DNA of 64,000 nt from Calamus simplicifolius (taxonomy: Eukaryota > Streptophyta > Magnoliopsida > Arecales > Arecaceae). The stretch spans positions 403,525 through 467,524 of the forward strand of contig UESW01003835.1 in assembly GCA_900491605.1 (NCBI GenBank), given 5' to 3'. Of the stretch, positions 22,102 to 33,742 are shown one piece after another. Both the position numbers and the translations under genes were made by a program. Position 1 is the stretch's first letter; each line of letters begins with the position of its first letter. Below the pieces are notes generated by a model, which made no database searches, was not told where the DNA came from, and was given only the letters and a program-made list of their open reading frames with translations.

Positions 22102-24446
22102 ATGGCTTCTTCTCCTTCATGGTCATCCTCTACTCCACCCGAAGATCGCTTTTCCTCCTCGCGATTGTGGGCTTCTCCATCCCCCACACCCGCATGGTCT
22201 TCTTCTTCCTCTCCTTCCAACGAGGACCTTGTTCCTCCGTCGCAACGGTGGGTCGTCAGCCAGGCCCCTGTCAGGGGTTGTCTGGTGGCCATCGGTCCTC
22301 CACCTAGGATTAGAGCAAAATCCCTGGAAGGGGCCACCTCCACCATGACCGGCCAAGAGCTGGTAAACCTTAGGGCCCAGTATGGGATTCTGGCTAGTGT
22401 CCAACTATCCGTTCCCAATCCCGGCGATAGGGTGACCTCCTCTCGATCTGAAAGAATCGCCCTATACAAGGTTTTCTTTAAGGTGGACCTTCATCTGCCC
22501 CTTCATCCCTTCGTCACCAACCTCCTCGACCGATACTCCTTAGTGCCTACGCAATTGGTTCTGAATTCCATTCGAACCATCCGTGGCTTCCTGGTGCTGT
22601 GTCATCTCCAGGGTGTAGAGGCTAGGGTTTCCCTCTTTCATTGCTTCTGCACTCTCCGTCATCAGTCGGGCTAATGGTTGTTCCAACCCAGGCCCGGCCG
22701 AGCCCTCAAATTGGGTCTTCCTACATCTGTCAAAGGGTGAAAGTCCTAGTTTTTCTTCGCCAACCTTGAGGGGGTGAAGCTAAGTTGGGGGAATCCGAAT
22801 ATAGGAATGAACAAGAACCAATCGGTGGTCCCGAAGGACAAGGAGGTGTTCGGACAGCTGCTGGCCGCAGTAGTCCCCGCTGCAACCAGCTTCTGTCGAA
22901 GAAGAATCTCCAGCTCATGAGCATCCTCCCGAGCGGTGGTGAGCAGCCACAAAGACCTTTCCCTATTCCTTCTCTTTTTTCTATTCTTTTCTTTTTTTTT
23001 ATTTTTTTTAAAATCGGCTCCGACTCATGTAGACATGAGGCTGCCGACTGAAATGCTTATGAGGACAGTCGCGAAGAGACAGAGGACCGCCGGCAAGGCA
23101 GGGGGGTCGAAGAAGAGGCCTCGGCCTCAGTCCCCTGTTCCCCCCTCCGACGACCAGCAAGCGGGCGAGGAGGTTGCCCCATCGGTCTCCATACCTGCAA
23201 CTCCGCCGACCACTCCATCGGCTGCTCCATCGGCGATAGACCTTACCATCGACATGCCCCCGGAGGAGTCAAGGGCCATAGCGGTCCACCCGAGTGCTGA
23301 GCCGGCCTAACTTTCCACCACACCAGCTCTAGGAGAGTGCCCGCTGATGAGCAGGGATGCCTCGACAGCTGCTGAGGCAGCCACAGAGGACACCCCGACT
23401 GGCGAGGGCTATGGAGGAACGTTACCAACTCCTAGAGTGACACCTGCGCCCTCGGCCTCGACTAGGCCCGTAGGGGTGGGAAGGACCGAGGCGATCTCCC
23501 CCGGGTGTCCCTTACATACGACGGCCACACCGCAGAGCAGCTGTTGGCCGGGATCTGCCTATCGGAGCTCCAGGCGGAGTTCAGCCAGCTGGACGCCTCC
23601 ACCATCCTCCAGGATGCCTTCGTGGCGCATTTGTGGGTAAGTGCTTTATCTTCTCTTTGGACTATCTTTCTGCTTCATTGTGTACTAATGGCGGCTTTCC
23701 CTGTGCAGGCAGTGAACTCCTTGTCGGCCCTGAGGGACACTGCCCTCCGAAGCTACCGTGCCCACCAGGTGACCCTGACCACTATGGCCTAGGCAGAGGA
23801 GGCCGAGAGCGCGTTGGAGACAGCCCGAAGGGAGGCCGAGGGCACGCTGGAGGCGGTCCGAAGGGAGGCCAAGGGTGCACTGGAGGTGGCCCGAAGGGAG
23901 GCCAAGGAGAACAAGAGGAACCTGGAGCTATTCCAAGAGGAGGTTGAGGAGGTCAGGCGGCAGGTAGCAGCCAACCTGGGGCATGCCCGCGCTACTGAGG
24001 CGGAGTTGGTAAGGATGGAGGCCGAGCTGAGGGCTTGTCGACACCAACCGGACATAGCGAACAAGGAGGTGAAGGAGCTCGAGGGTCGGACTGAAAATGC
24101 TGAAGAGATCGCCCAGATGGCCGATGCCAGGGCCACCGATGTCGATGCCAAGGTCATTGATGCCGCCGCTCAAACAAGCGAAGCCCTTCAGAGAGCATGG
24201 GACGCCAAGGAAAGGTTGCGGTGGCGGAGGGGGCAACATCAGAGGCCGTGGAGCGCTTCTGGAGCTCCACTGCTTTTGCTGAAGAGGTGGTGAAGGGCTC
24301 CACGGATGCTTATCTCCTCGGCTTCTGAGATTGGAAGGGGAAGGCCGCGAGGGTCTCCGGCATCTCAAGCCTCAACAACCTCGAGCCCGATGCCGGCGAG
24401 GAGTCGGAGGAGCCGTCTGGTGGTGGATCCTCGCCGGCCGATGCCT
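22102..24446 (+). pseudogene. Antisense three-exon gene of Tat element B
   Basis: Exon 1 (22102 to about 22938) starts MASSPSWSSS. It carries the gypsy-type transposon domain (LPLHPFVTNLLDRYSL, FLVLCHLQGV) and has a TAA where A and D read Trp (22672). Intron 1 ends ...ATGTAG at 23032. Exon 2 (23033-23636) is Pro/Ala-rich, and intron 2 (23637-23708, GTAAGT...GTGCAG, 72 bp) is clean. Exon 3 is a coiled coil of repeated ARREAEG/VRREAKG blocks, with a TAG at 23790 and a later frameshift. It lies opposite to pol and its 3' end faces the pol 3' end. Function unknown. Confidence 0.75.
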
Positions 24447-24839
24447 GAGGGCCTCCCTCTGCCCCTTCGTCTCTTTTTTTTGTTTTACCTTTGTTATTGT
24501 TGTATCAAAGTCTGACCTGAGTCAGCGTTTTGTAGACATTTTCTAAGTAATGAAAATAATGCTTTTCTCGAAGTTTTTATGCCTTAAAAAATTTCTTCAA
24601 ATACTTAGCTCAAAATAGTGCATTCTTTCCTTAGTCCACATTTGTAGGATACCCGATAGGGTTGCATCAGTCCAGCGCCCGCTGTAAGTGGGCTTGAGAC
24701 TTAGTGATAGTGTCGGGGTGAATCCCAGAGTGAGTGTCGAGGTTGGCTCTCGAACTGACCTTCGTGAAGACTCGAGGTCGGTCTTGGGCATTGCTTTCGT
24801 AGCAGACTTTGGCACCGATCTATCGTCGTTGCTTTAGGG
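24447..24839 (+). other. 3' untranslated region of the antisense gene and spacer, element B
   Basis: It contains the conserved hairpin and poly(A) motifs (24512-24570), then non-coding spacer that grades into the 48-bp array. No gene. Confidence 0.5.
24512..24565 (+). terminator. Hairpin plus plant poly(A) signals of the antisense gene (B)
   Basis: CTGAC-CTGA-GTCAG (24512-24525) followed by GTTTTGTAGACA and AATGAAAATAAT. Homologous hairpins in A, D and F differ in sequence but keep pairing. Confidence 0.6.
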
Positions 24840-25555
24840 TCGGCCAAGGTTAGTCCTTAGGTGCCAAGCTGGCCTTGGGCATTAGGTGCTGATGCTGAAG
24901 TTGGTCTTCGAGCTGACCCGAAGTCGATCTTTAGTGTCAAGCTAGTCTTGGGCTTTCAGTTCCGATCGGAGTTGGGCCTTGGTGTCAAGCTGGCCTCAAA
25001 CTTTTAGTGTCGACCGAAGTTGGGCTTTAGTGTCGAGTTGGCCTCAGACTTTCAATGCCGATCGGAGTCGGGCTTCAGTGCCAAGCTGGCCTTAGGCTTT
25101 CAGTGCTGACCGGAGTTGAGCTTTAGTGCCGAGCTAGCCTCGGCTTTCAATGCCGATCGGAGTCGGGCTTTGGTACCGAGCTGGCCTTGTGATTTTAGTG
25201 CTGATCAGAGTTGGGCTTTGGTGTCAAGCTGGCCTCATGTTTTCAGTGCCGACCGAAGTTGGGCTTTGGTGCCGAGTTAGCCTCGGGCTTTCAATGCCGA
25301 CTGGAGTTGGGCTTTGGTGCCGAGCTAGCCTCGGGCTTTCAGTGCCGACCGAAGTCGAGCTATGGTGCCGAGCTGGTCTCGGGCTTTTAGTACTGATCGG
25401 AGTTGGACTTTGGTGCCAAGCTGGCCTCTGGCTTTCAGTGCCGATCGGAGTCAGGCTTTGGTGCCAAGCTGGCCTTAGGCTTTCAGTGCCAACCGAAGTC
25501 GGGCTTTGGTACCGAGCTGGCCTCAAGCTTTCAGTGCCGACTGGAGTCGAGCTTT
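24840..25555. repeat. 48-bp tandem array between pol and the antisense gene (B)
   Basis: Roughly fourteen copies; unit starts GGGCTTTGGTGCCGAGCTGG and continues GGGCTTTCAGTGCCGACCG. Spacing is 48 bp at 25165, 25213 and 25261. It keeps frames open on both strands (16 codons per unit) without encoding a credible protein. Confidence 0.85.
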
Positions 25556-25693
25556 AGCTGAAAGGATGAGGTACTCAAACGCATCTTTATAGCCAAGAGG
25601 GTAAGTTATTCAAATTCATAAAAGAATGTACTCAGATTTATAATCAAAGATTGATGTACATTACTGGTAGTACCGATGGAGGTTATCAGCGTT

Positions 25694-28600
25694 CTAGGTG
25701 CAGGAAAGTGGCTTCCCATCAAGTCCTTTGATCCTGTATGCTCCATGGCTAAGGGCTTCGGCGATCCGATAAGGTCCTTCCCAATTTGGCGATAGCTTGC
25801 CTCCTTCCGTTGGCTTCGAGATCTTGGCCCGCCTAAGAACTAAGTCCCCTGGTAGGAATGCCTTGGGGCGGACATGAGCGTTGTAATATTTGGCGGCTCT
25901 CTGGTGATAGGCAGCCATCCTGAGTCACGCCCGATCACGTACCTCCTCGATGAGGTCGATGTTGGCCTGCAATCGGCTCGTGTTATCCTCCTTATCATAT
26001 GACTCCACCCGAGGACTCAGGATGCCGATCTTCACGAGGATGATAGCCTCAGACCCGAATACGAGGCTGAAGGGGGTCTCTCTGATGGGAGCCCGCGGTG
26101 TTGTGTGATAGCCCCATAGCACATTAGGAAGCTTCTTCGTCCATCTTCCTTTAAAGTCATCCAGTCGCGTTCTGAACCCTTAAAGGATGGTGCAGTTCAT
26201 CACCTCAGCCACTCCGTTTGTTTGTGGGTGGCCGATGGAGGTGAACCACTAGCAGATGCCCAACTCGGCACAGAATCCTCTGAAGAGGGCGTTGTCAAAT
26301 TGTCGGCCGTTGTCCATGATGAGGGTGTGGGGTAGCCCAAAATAATAGATAATAGATTTTCAGAAGAAGGATCTCACCGTGCTTTCAGTGATCTTTGCCA
26401 GCACCTTGGCCTCCACCCACTTGGTAAAGTGGTCGATGGAGACAAGTAGAAACCTTTGCTGACCGAAGGTTAGGGGGAATGGTCCTAAAATGTCCATCCC
26501 CCACTGAACAAAGGGCCACGGGGCCGCCAAGGGGCTCATCTAAGAGGTCGGTTGTCGCTGGATGTTGGCATGTCACTAACAGCTATCGTACCTTCGAACT
26601 AGCTCGACGACATCCTTCATAGTGACCCAATAGTACCCTTGGTGCAGAGCCTTGTATGCCAGCGTTCTGCCCTCCAGATGGCTCCTACAGATACCTTCGT
26701 TGATCTCACGGAGAACGTAGTCGGTATCCGTAGGGCCAACGCACTTAAGGATTGGGTATGAGAAGGACCTTCGGTACAGCTGCCCATTCAGTATTAAAAA
26801 CTTGGAAGCTTGCCGTTTAAGCAACTTGGCCTCTGCAGGGTCCTTGGAGAGAGTGCTATCAATGAGGTACCGGACGTGAGCATCCATCCAGGTAGGCTCT
26901 TGATTGACTGGCAGGGCTTCCTCGGTGGCCTCGATGCTTGGGACCTTTAGGTGCTCCACATACGTCCTTCCCAGGGCTCTATCGGCTGAGGTGGCCGATG
27001 AGACAATGCGTTGGCTCTGGCGTTCTCACCCCTAGGGATGTAACTGACACTAAAATAAGTAAAAAGTGAGGTCTGTGATTGGACCTTACTCAGATAGCGG
27101 GACATGATAGGATCTTGAGCCTCGTACTCTCCAGCGATTTGTCCGGAGATGAGTCGAAAGTTAGTGAAGGCTCTGAGATGCTTTATTCTGAGCTCCTTGG
27201 CTAGCTTCATTTCTGCCAGCAAGGCTTCATATTCTGCTTGATTATTGGTGGCGGAGAAGAGAAACTGAATGACATAGTCCACTGCCTCTCCCTTCGAGCT
27301 TGCTAGGATAAGACTGGCTCCACTCCCCTGGGAGTTTGACACGCCGTCCACATTAAGAATCCAGTCCTCCCCCCTGCCTCGGCTGTCACGTCTGAGGACA
27401 CCAAGCGGGGCTCTTCTAGTTTCTCCTCGATCCAAGTACACTCCATCAGGAAGTCCTCAAGGATCTGGGACTTCATGGCCGACCTCGGTCGAAGACAGGT
27501 CAAACTCCCCCAACTTGATGGCCCACTTTGCCAGTCGACCAGAGGTGTTAGGATAAGACAGGATTGCTCTAAGCGGCTGGTCCATGAGCACCACGATAGG
27601 GTGAGCTTGGAAGTAAGGCCTGATACGCTGAGCAGAGATGATAAGTACAAAAATAATCTTTCTATTTTGGAATACCTGGTCTCCACATCATGAAGCACCT
27701 TGTTGGTGCAATAAATGGGCCTCTATGTTCTGTCTGCATCAACGCGAACAAGCACGGAGCTGACTACCTCAGGGGAAGCCGTGAGGTAGAGAAAGAGTTT
27801 CTCTCCCTCCCTAGGCTTAGACAGCAACGGCGGAGTAGACAGAAACTCTTTCAACTCCTCAAAGGCTTTCTAGCATTCCCCTGTCCACTCGAAGTAGTTG
27901 ACCTTGCGCAGGGCCTTGAAGAAAGGTAGGCACCTCTCTGCTGATTTGGATAGAAAGTAGCTCAGGGCAGCTACTCTCCCGGTCAGGCGCTGCACCTCCT
28001 TCTTGTTGGCCAGTGGCCTCATGTCGAGAATGGCATGAATCTTGTCGGGGTTTGCCTCGATCCCTCGCTGGGTTACCAAGAACCTCAGGAACTTGTCCAC
28101 CGTAACCCCGAAAGCACACTTGCGGGGGTTCAGCCTCATCTGAAATCGGCGGAGGTTACCGAAAGTCTCTGCCAAGTCAGCAATATGGTCGTTGGTGCGG
28201 ATACTTTTGGTCAGCATGTCATCCACGTACACCTCCATGTTGCGCCCAATCTGGTCCTCGAAGACCTTGTTCATCAGTCTTCGGTATGTGGCCCCTGCAT
28301 TCTTCAGTCCGAAGGGCATTACCTTGTAGCACTAGACACCCTTATCGGTCACAAATGAAGTAGCCTCCTCGTCTGCTGGGTCCATCCTGATCTAGTTGTA
28401 TCCCAAAAAGGCATCCATGAAGCTGAGGGTCTCGTGGCCGGCTGTGGCATCCACCAACTGATCGATTCTGGGCAGCGAAAAGCTATCCTTGGGGCATGCC
28501 TTGTTCAGGTCGGTGAAGTTGACGCACATCCTTCAGCTCCTACTAACCTTGCGGACCATCACCATGTTGGCCAGCCAGTCCGGATAATGCACCTCCCAAA

Positions 28601-29095
28601 AGTGGCCGGCAACAATCAGCTTGTGGACCTCCTCGTCAATGGCCCTCTGCCGCTCGGAGGTGAAACTCCTCTTCTTCTGTCGGACTGGCTGGCACCCTGG
28701 GTTGATGTTGAGTTTGTGAGTGATTACCTCTATCGGTATATGCCCGGCATGTCAGATGCCGACCAATCAAAGATGTTCAAGTTGACCCGTAGGAAGGAGA
28801 GAAGTTGATCTCGTGCCCCCTCATGGAGAAGAGCCCCGACTTGGACCGTCCTCGCTGGATCCTCCCCCAGTGGAAGGGTCAATAAATGCTCGGTCGGCTC
28901 CCCTCTCTTCTCTGAATCTCTAGGGTCAAGAGACTCACGCACCGGCGGAGCAATTATCCCTCGGGGGCTAGGAGTTGTATGGTAATAGAGCGGCACGAGG
29001 TTTCGCTCTTTGCGCATCTCTTTGACTCCCTTACTAGTGGGGAATCTTACGAGCAGCCTCTTGGAGAAGATGACGACATTTAATAGATTGGGCAA
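25694..29095 (-). pseudogene. Pol remnant of Tat element B
   Basis: Starts inside the protease C-terminus (LLNVVIFSKRLLVRFP, 29095-29020). It continues through RT (28319-27870, VYVDDMLTKS), the gypsy RNase H (27840-27450), a second archaeal-type RNase H (27441-26950, DGVSNSQGSGASL, FSATNNQAEYEALL) and integrase (26900-25694). The end carries GDLVLRRAKISKPTEGGKL. Stops and frameshifts occur between nearly all blocks. The double RNase H is the Tat-lineage signature. Confidence 0.85.
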
Positions 29096-29098
29096 AGT

Positions 29099-29256
29099 AA
29101 TTTGCCGACGCTTTAAAAAGCGTCAGCACAGAAATTTTCTTCGCCACCCCCCTCCTAATAACGCTTTAAAAAGCATCGAAAGGCCATTTCACGACGCTAA
29201 AAAAGCGTCGGGAAATAACTTTAAAAGTGTTGTCATCCCTTAAATTTGCTGTAGTG
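29099..29256 (-). mobile_element. CACTA (En/Spm-type) transposon terminus, truncated
   Basis: On the minus strand it starts CACTACAGCAAATTTAAGG, a canonical CACTA end. Subterminal inverted repeats follow (GACGCTTTAAAAAGCGTC at 29107-29124 and GACGCTAAAAAAGCGTC near 29193). No second terminus is seen; the inner side abuts element B pol. Confidence 0.65.
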
Positions 29257-29304
29257 ACACTTTTGACCATGATGACTATAAAATCAAGATTCCAAAAATA
29301 AAAA

Positions 29305-29964
29305 TAAAATAAAGGTTAAACTACAGAAGTAACCCTTGTACTTAGGGGTTATGTCACTTTGGTTCTTGAACTTTAAAAAATTATAAAAATAATTCTTAAC
29401 TTTTTGTTTTGTATCACTTTGATCTCTACCGTTAAATAGAAAAGACGTCGTTCATTTTTATCCTATGTGGCAGCATACATAGCAGCACACGTGACATCCA
29501 AATAGTAAAAATATATTTAAAATACATAATTAACCCATTAACACATTATTTAACCTATTATTTAATAATTTTAAAAAAATATTAAAAAAATAAAAATAAT
29601 CTTCCTCGCCTTAATTTACTTTAATCCGTGAGTACTCACGTACCCTTTGCACTCTCCCTAGGACAAATCAGGATGAAGAAAGATTATTTTTATTTTTTTA
29701 TATCTTTTAAATTATTAAATAATGGGTTAGCTGATTAGTTATGGATTTTAAATTTATTTTTATCATTTGGATGTCATGTGTGCCACTACAAATACTGCCA
29801 CATAGGATAAAAATAAACGGTGTCTTCCCTATTTAACGGTAGAGAACAAAGTGATACAAAACCGTAAGTTTATGATTATTTTTATAATTTTTTAAAGTTC
29901 AAAAACTAAAGTGATACAACCTCCTAAGTATAAAGATTAATTCTATAATTTAGCCTAAAATAAA
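29305..29964. mobile_element. Mutator-like foldback MITE with 9-bp TSD
   Basis: Element 29314-29955 (642 bp), flanked by the 9-bp direct repeat TAAAATAAA (29305-29313 and 29956-29964). Long imperfect terminal inverted repeats begin GGTTAAACTACAGAAG on the left and GGCTAAATTATAGAAT on the right complement. The arms extend nearly to the centre, where the palindrome CGTGAGTACTCACG (29627-29640) forms the apex. There is no coding capacity; long arms plus a 9-bp TSD suggest Mutator-like mobilisation. Confidence 0.8.
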
Positions 29965-30037
29965 AAACATACGCTAAGATTCAGTAAGGTTCAAACTTTA
30001 GGCATTTCCTCATCCGAAGATCCAAGCCCTTGCGACA

Positions 30038-30180
30038 GCTTCAACCGAGTAAGCATTAGCAAAGAGCTCGCACTTCAGTACATCCTTTATCTCAGCCACG
30101 CCCTCTCGAAACCCATCTCCTTCCCTCCTTAAATCCTGAGAATATTAGAGACAAAATTAAATGAACTCTCAGCATTTAAC
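30038..30180 (-). repeat. Left copy of 143-bp CDC48 duplication flanking element E
   Basis: GCTTCAACCGAGTAAGC ... CAGCATTTAAC, immediately left of the E 5' LTR. It is repeated at 39320-39462 with about four mismatches. It carries part of the CDC48 C-terminal coding segment (VAEIK motif on the minus strand). Confidence 0.9.
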
Positions 30181-32272
30181 TGTGAGCCCCTGCTCCCTCC
30201 GCGGATCCTCACCATGTGAGGATCCGCCATTGTTGATGGAGGAAGGAGGGCACCGCCCCCTTCCTCTGCCATTGTTGACGGCTGCGGCAAGGGGGGGCCG
30301 CAGCCAGTCAAGGATAGGGGGCACCGATGCGCCTCCTTCACACGAGCAACGGAAGGGCTAACCCTCCCCTTGGCACTATATAAGAGGGAGAGAGCACCCC
30401 TCCTTCTCCACGAGCTTTCCCCCCGGCGTCGGCCACAGGTAAGAGAGAGAGAGAGAATGTGAGAGAAATAGAGAGAGAGGGGATGGAACCAAGCCGATTC
30501 ACAGCTTGGTTCGGGCCCGGCGGAGTGGCCGTCACCTCGCCGGGGCTGGGCAACGGCCAGGGGACCTCACCGGTGGCGGGCGACCATCCGATAAGGATCT
30601 GGCTGGCCGTGGTGGCCGGCTGTGCCACTGGCACAGTGCCAAGCCACGGACGGACGAGAGAGTGGAAGAGAGAAAGAGAGGGAGAGAGAGGCGGCCGCGG
30701 CGGCGGCCGACTTTGGCCCGGTCGCCGACGGCCGGACCGTCTAGGAATTGGCCGGCAGTGGCCCTGGCCGTCGGCATGGCTCCCTTCCCTGTTCGGGTGA
30801 AACAGGGGAGGCGCATGGGGAAGAAAGAGACGTGGGCCGGCTGGGCCGTCCCACGTTGGGCCCTATTGGGCCGATTTTGAGCCATCTTTAGGCCACATTT
30901 TGGGCCCCGTATTGGGTCGAAAATGAAGAAATAAAAATATGGTCCGATTCAGCATTGATTCTAGTTTCTCGGGATATTTTTATTTTCCCATTCAGGCTCA
31001 TATATTGAGAGATATTCGAGCCCAAAGTTGGGCCCAGGATTAGACTTGGTAGACCTTAGGGGATGCTGCATTGTTCCAATTTTGAGATTTAATTGTGGAA
31101 ATTAATGCTATAGGTAACCAGATGTCCACATAGCCGATTTACAGTTTGGAATTAGCGTACCAAGGTAAGTAAGCTATTTATTATAATTTTTATAATTTAT
31201 TAGAATATAAAAATTATGGATATATTGCATTATTTGGAAAAATAAGACAAAATAAAATTTTGTTATACAATTGGGTATCTGTTATAATTATATGTGATTA
31301 CTAATATTTTGCAAAGTAATGGATTATAAATGTGCAAAAATTGAATTATGTGATTATTTTGGCTTTGCAAAATATACTGGTATTATTGATGTATTTTTAT
31401 GCTGTGAATGTACAAACCACTATATATGTTATATGAGGAGCTTATGCTCATGATGATGTATGATGGGCTACATGCAAATATGATGATGATATGTGTCATC
31501 GCGGTTCTCATATGATATGAAATGATATGAAATGCCAAGTGATACGGGACCCATCTCCACAGAAGGAGATATGTGGAGGACACACATCTAGAGGATGTGA
31601 TGTGATTGATATATTGCATAACGTACACACATCTAAAGGATGTGTTGTGATTGATTATGATATATGGCATAACGCTGGTAGCAGGACCCTTCCTCTTAGG
31701 GGACATTAAAGAGTGATACACCAGATGGGTGTTGTAGGACCATGGGACACATAAGAAAATAATAATTATATGAATACAGTGGGTTTGTTTGCATTGCATA
31801 TTTTAGCATTTATTGTATAATTAAGCTTCCAAAATTATTTGAGCTAATGATATACATGTTTTGATAACATGATGAATGTATTTGAAATTGGAAGTTTTAT
31901 ACATAAAAATGTGGTTTGATAATATCTTGACGAAATGATTATATAATAGTAGGCTTACTTATTGAGTGTAAGCTCATATAAATCTTACAATATTTTTCAG
32001 AGCCACAGGACTGAAGAATGGGATCTGGGGTAGTTGGAGCTTCATTCAGAGGAAACTAAGATCCAACATTTTGTTGTAACCCCAGTGACTTATGTATGAT
32101 GGGCATGTAGCCTAAAACCTATGATTATGGTTTGTATTAAGAACCATTTAAATTGGATGATATATAGTTATTACCCCTTCTTGTATTAAATGTTATATTT
32201 CGGGATGCCTTGCATGCCAGGCATGCGGCGGGTTGCCACCCCTAGATCCAATATAGGGTCTGGGGCATGACA
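30181..32272 (+). mobile_element. 5' LTR of element E
   Basis: TGTGAGCCCC ... GGGGCATGACA, 2092 bp. The first 150 bp hold strong hairpins (12-bp arms GCGGATCCTCAC, 3-nt loop, near 30198). A TATA box TATATAAG lies at 30377-30384, followed by a possible splice donor ACAGGTAAGAG near 30436. The last part has the inverted repeat GCATGCCAGGCATGC (32212-32226). Confidence 0.85.
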
Positions 32273-32279
32273 GCTTCTG

Positions 32280-32292
32280 TGGTATTAGAGCC
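32280..32292 (+). other. Primer binding site, initiator tRNA-Met type (element E)
   Basis: TGGTATTAGAGCC, seven bases after the 5' LTR. It matches the usual plant TGGTATCAGAGC complement of initiator tRNA-Met with one change. Confidence 0.75.
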
Positions 32293-32457
32293 TAGGTTTG
32301 ACCTTAGGGACAAACATAAGATGACACTAGGCAAAATAGTAGGATGACACTGGGAGGGTAACAACTCTAGGAAGATATTTTTTTAAAATAGATATGTTTC
32401 GAAAACTTAGGGGTTTGTAAAGATATTAATTGGAACCAAACTTGGCAGGGAATAATC

Positions 32458-33619
32458 ATGCCTCGTCACACCAGAAGTATGCATCAAGTTGGAGGTTCCT
32501 AGGCTGGTAACTCTGGCCAACAGGGAGGCTAGCAAACTTCTGGAGGTTCTGGTTCCATCAACGTGGCTAGCAATGGCCAGCATCAATGCCAGACTGAGAT
32601 ACTTCAGGCCCTTGTGGAAATGGTGCAGGCTATGCAGCAGCAAATTCAACAAGTGGTGCCTGCTCAGCCCGGCCCTCCTACTCAGCAAAACCTGCGAGTC
32701 GAACCTGAACCACCAATCCAGCCCGCTCCGCTGAAACCCTGGCAAGGAGGGGGTCGGAGCTTTGCTGAGTTTAAGAGCTTAGCCCCTGCTCCCTTCTCTG
32801 GATCCACCAACCCCGCTGATGCTGAGGGATGGATGAGGGAGATGGAGAAGGCTTTCATGGCTCATGGTAGCCAGGAGGAGGAGCGGATTAGATTTGCCAC
32901 CTACCTCCTTCAAGGAGAGGCATATGATTGGTGGTTACATATGGAGCAGTGATTGTGTGGACAGGCTGTTTCCTGGAGGGAGTTCAAGGAGACCTTTTTC
33001 AACAAATACTTTCCCAGTAGTGTGCAAAGACAGATGGAGTCTGAGTTTCTGGAGCTGGAACAGAAGAATCTCTCTGTGGCCCAGTACGAAGCCGAGTTCA
33101 CTAGGCTAGCCCGGTTTGCTCCAAAAATAGTGACAACTGAGAGAGCCAAGATCACCAGGTTCACTGAAGGACTGTGACCCAAACTGAGGCAAGCAGTTAA
33201 TGCATTTGAACTCTCTACATATTGTGTTGTAGTGAGCAAAGCCCTGGTGATCGAAAGAGACATGAATATGAACCAGAAAGAGTGGGAGCTAAAGAGGAAG
33301 AGGAAGGGGTCTCCTTCGGGCCAGTCTTTGGGATAGGCCAAGAAGAAAGATACATACCAGCCCCCCTCAGGACCGAAGGGTAAGGAGACTCGTTGCCCTC
33401 ACTGCGGGAACTTCCACCCGGGCAAGCAGTGCCGTGGGCCGAGAGGTGCCTGCTTCATATGTGGGAAAGTGGATCACAAGATGGCCACTTGTCCCCTTCG
33501 GAGGGATCAGCTACCTTCTCCAAATCTTGGGATGAACCAGCCGCAGCAGCCGAGGACCCAGGGAAGGGTCTTCACCCTCGCCCAACAGGATGCTGCCGCT
33601 TCAAACTCCGTTGTGACAG
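32458..33619 (+). pseudogene. Gag of Tekay element E
   Basis: ATG at 32458 (MPRHTRSMHQ). A Gln-rich linker, then Retrotrans_gag (SFAEFKSLAPAPFSGSTNP through ARFAPKIVTTERAKITRF) and a CCHC knuckle CFICGKVDHKMATCP near 33450. In-frame stops at 32500, 32530, 32950, 33175 and 33334; no frameshifts. It would form the particle core. It continues into protease only if the 123-bp intron is removed. Confidence 0.85.
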
Positions 33620-33742
33620 GTATACCTGTTACTTAAGTACTCCTTTAAGATTATTTCGTTCGTATGCGATATAATGCATTGATCATGAAGGATAAATAGG
33701 ATCCGCTATATGACATATAAGACAACTAAACTTTGTGATCAG
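33620..33742 (+). other. Probable intron between gag and protease (element E)
   Basis: GTATACCTG ... CTAAACTTTGTGATCAG, 123 bp. Splicing joins ACA-G to GG-ACA, giving VVTG-TIKVG in frame. Unspliced reading hits TAA within the intron. Element C has the same donor and position. Confidence 0.55.

Larger units (their letters stand above)
21289..29098 (-). mobile_element. Tat-lineage element B, truncated at both ends
   Basis: A minus-strand element with an LTR fragment (21289-21530), antisense gene on + (22102-24446), 48-bp tandem array and pol remnant (25694-29095). Its LTR is cut by the Sirevirus insertion. The 5' side stops inside the protease and is replaced by a CACTA terminus. Confidence 0.85.

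Noticed and set aside
24840..25555. Regular repeats considered as a CRISPR array
   Set aside because: Copies are head-to-tail without unique spacers, and the DNA is plant.
25150..25557. 135-codon ORF and a 100-codon antisense ORF in the 48-bp array
   Set aside because: Pure translation of a period divisible by three.
30459..30885. GC-rich ORFs of 110-124 codons on both strands
   Set aside because: LTR sequence of element E; the corresponding frames break in the other LTR.
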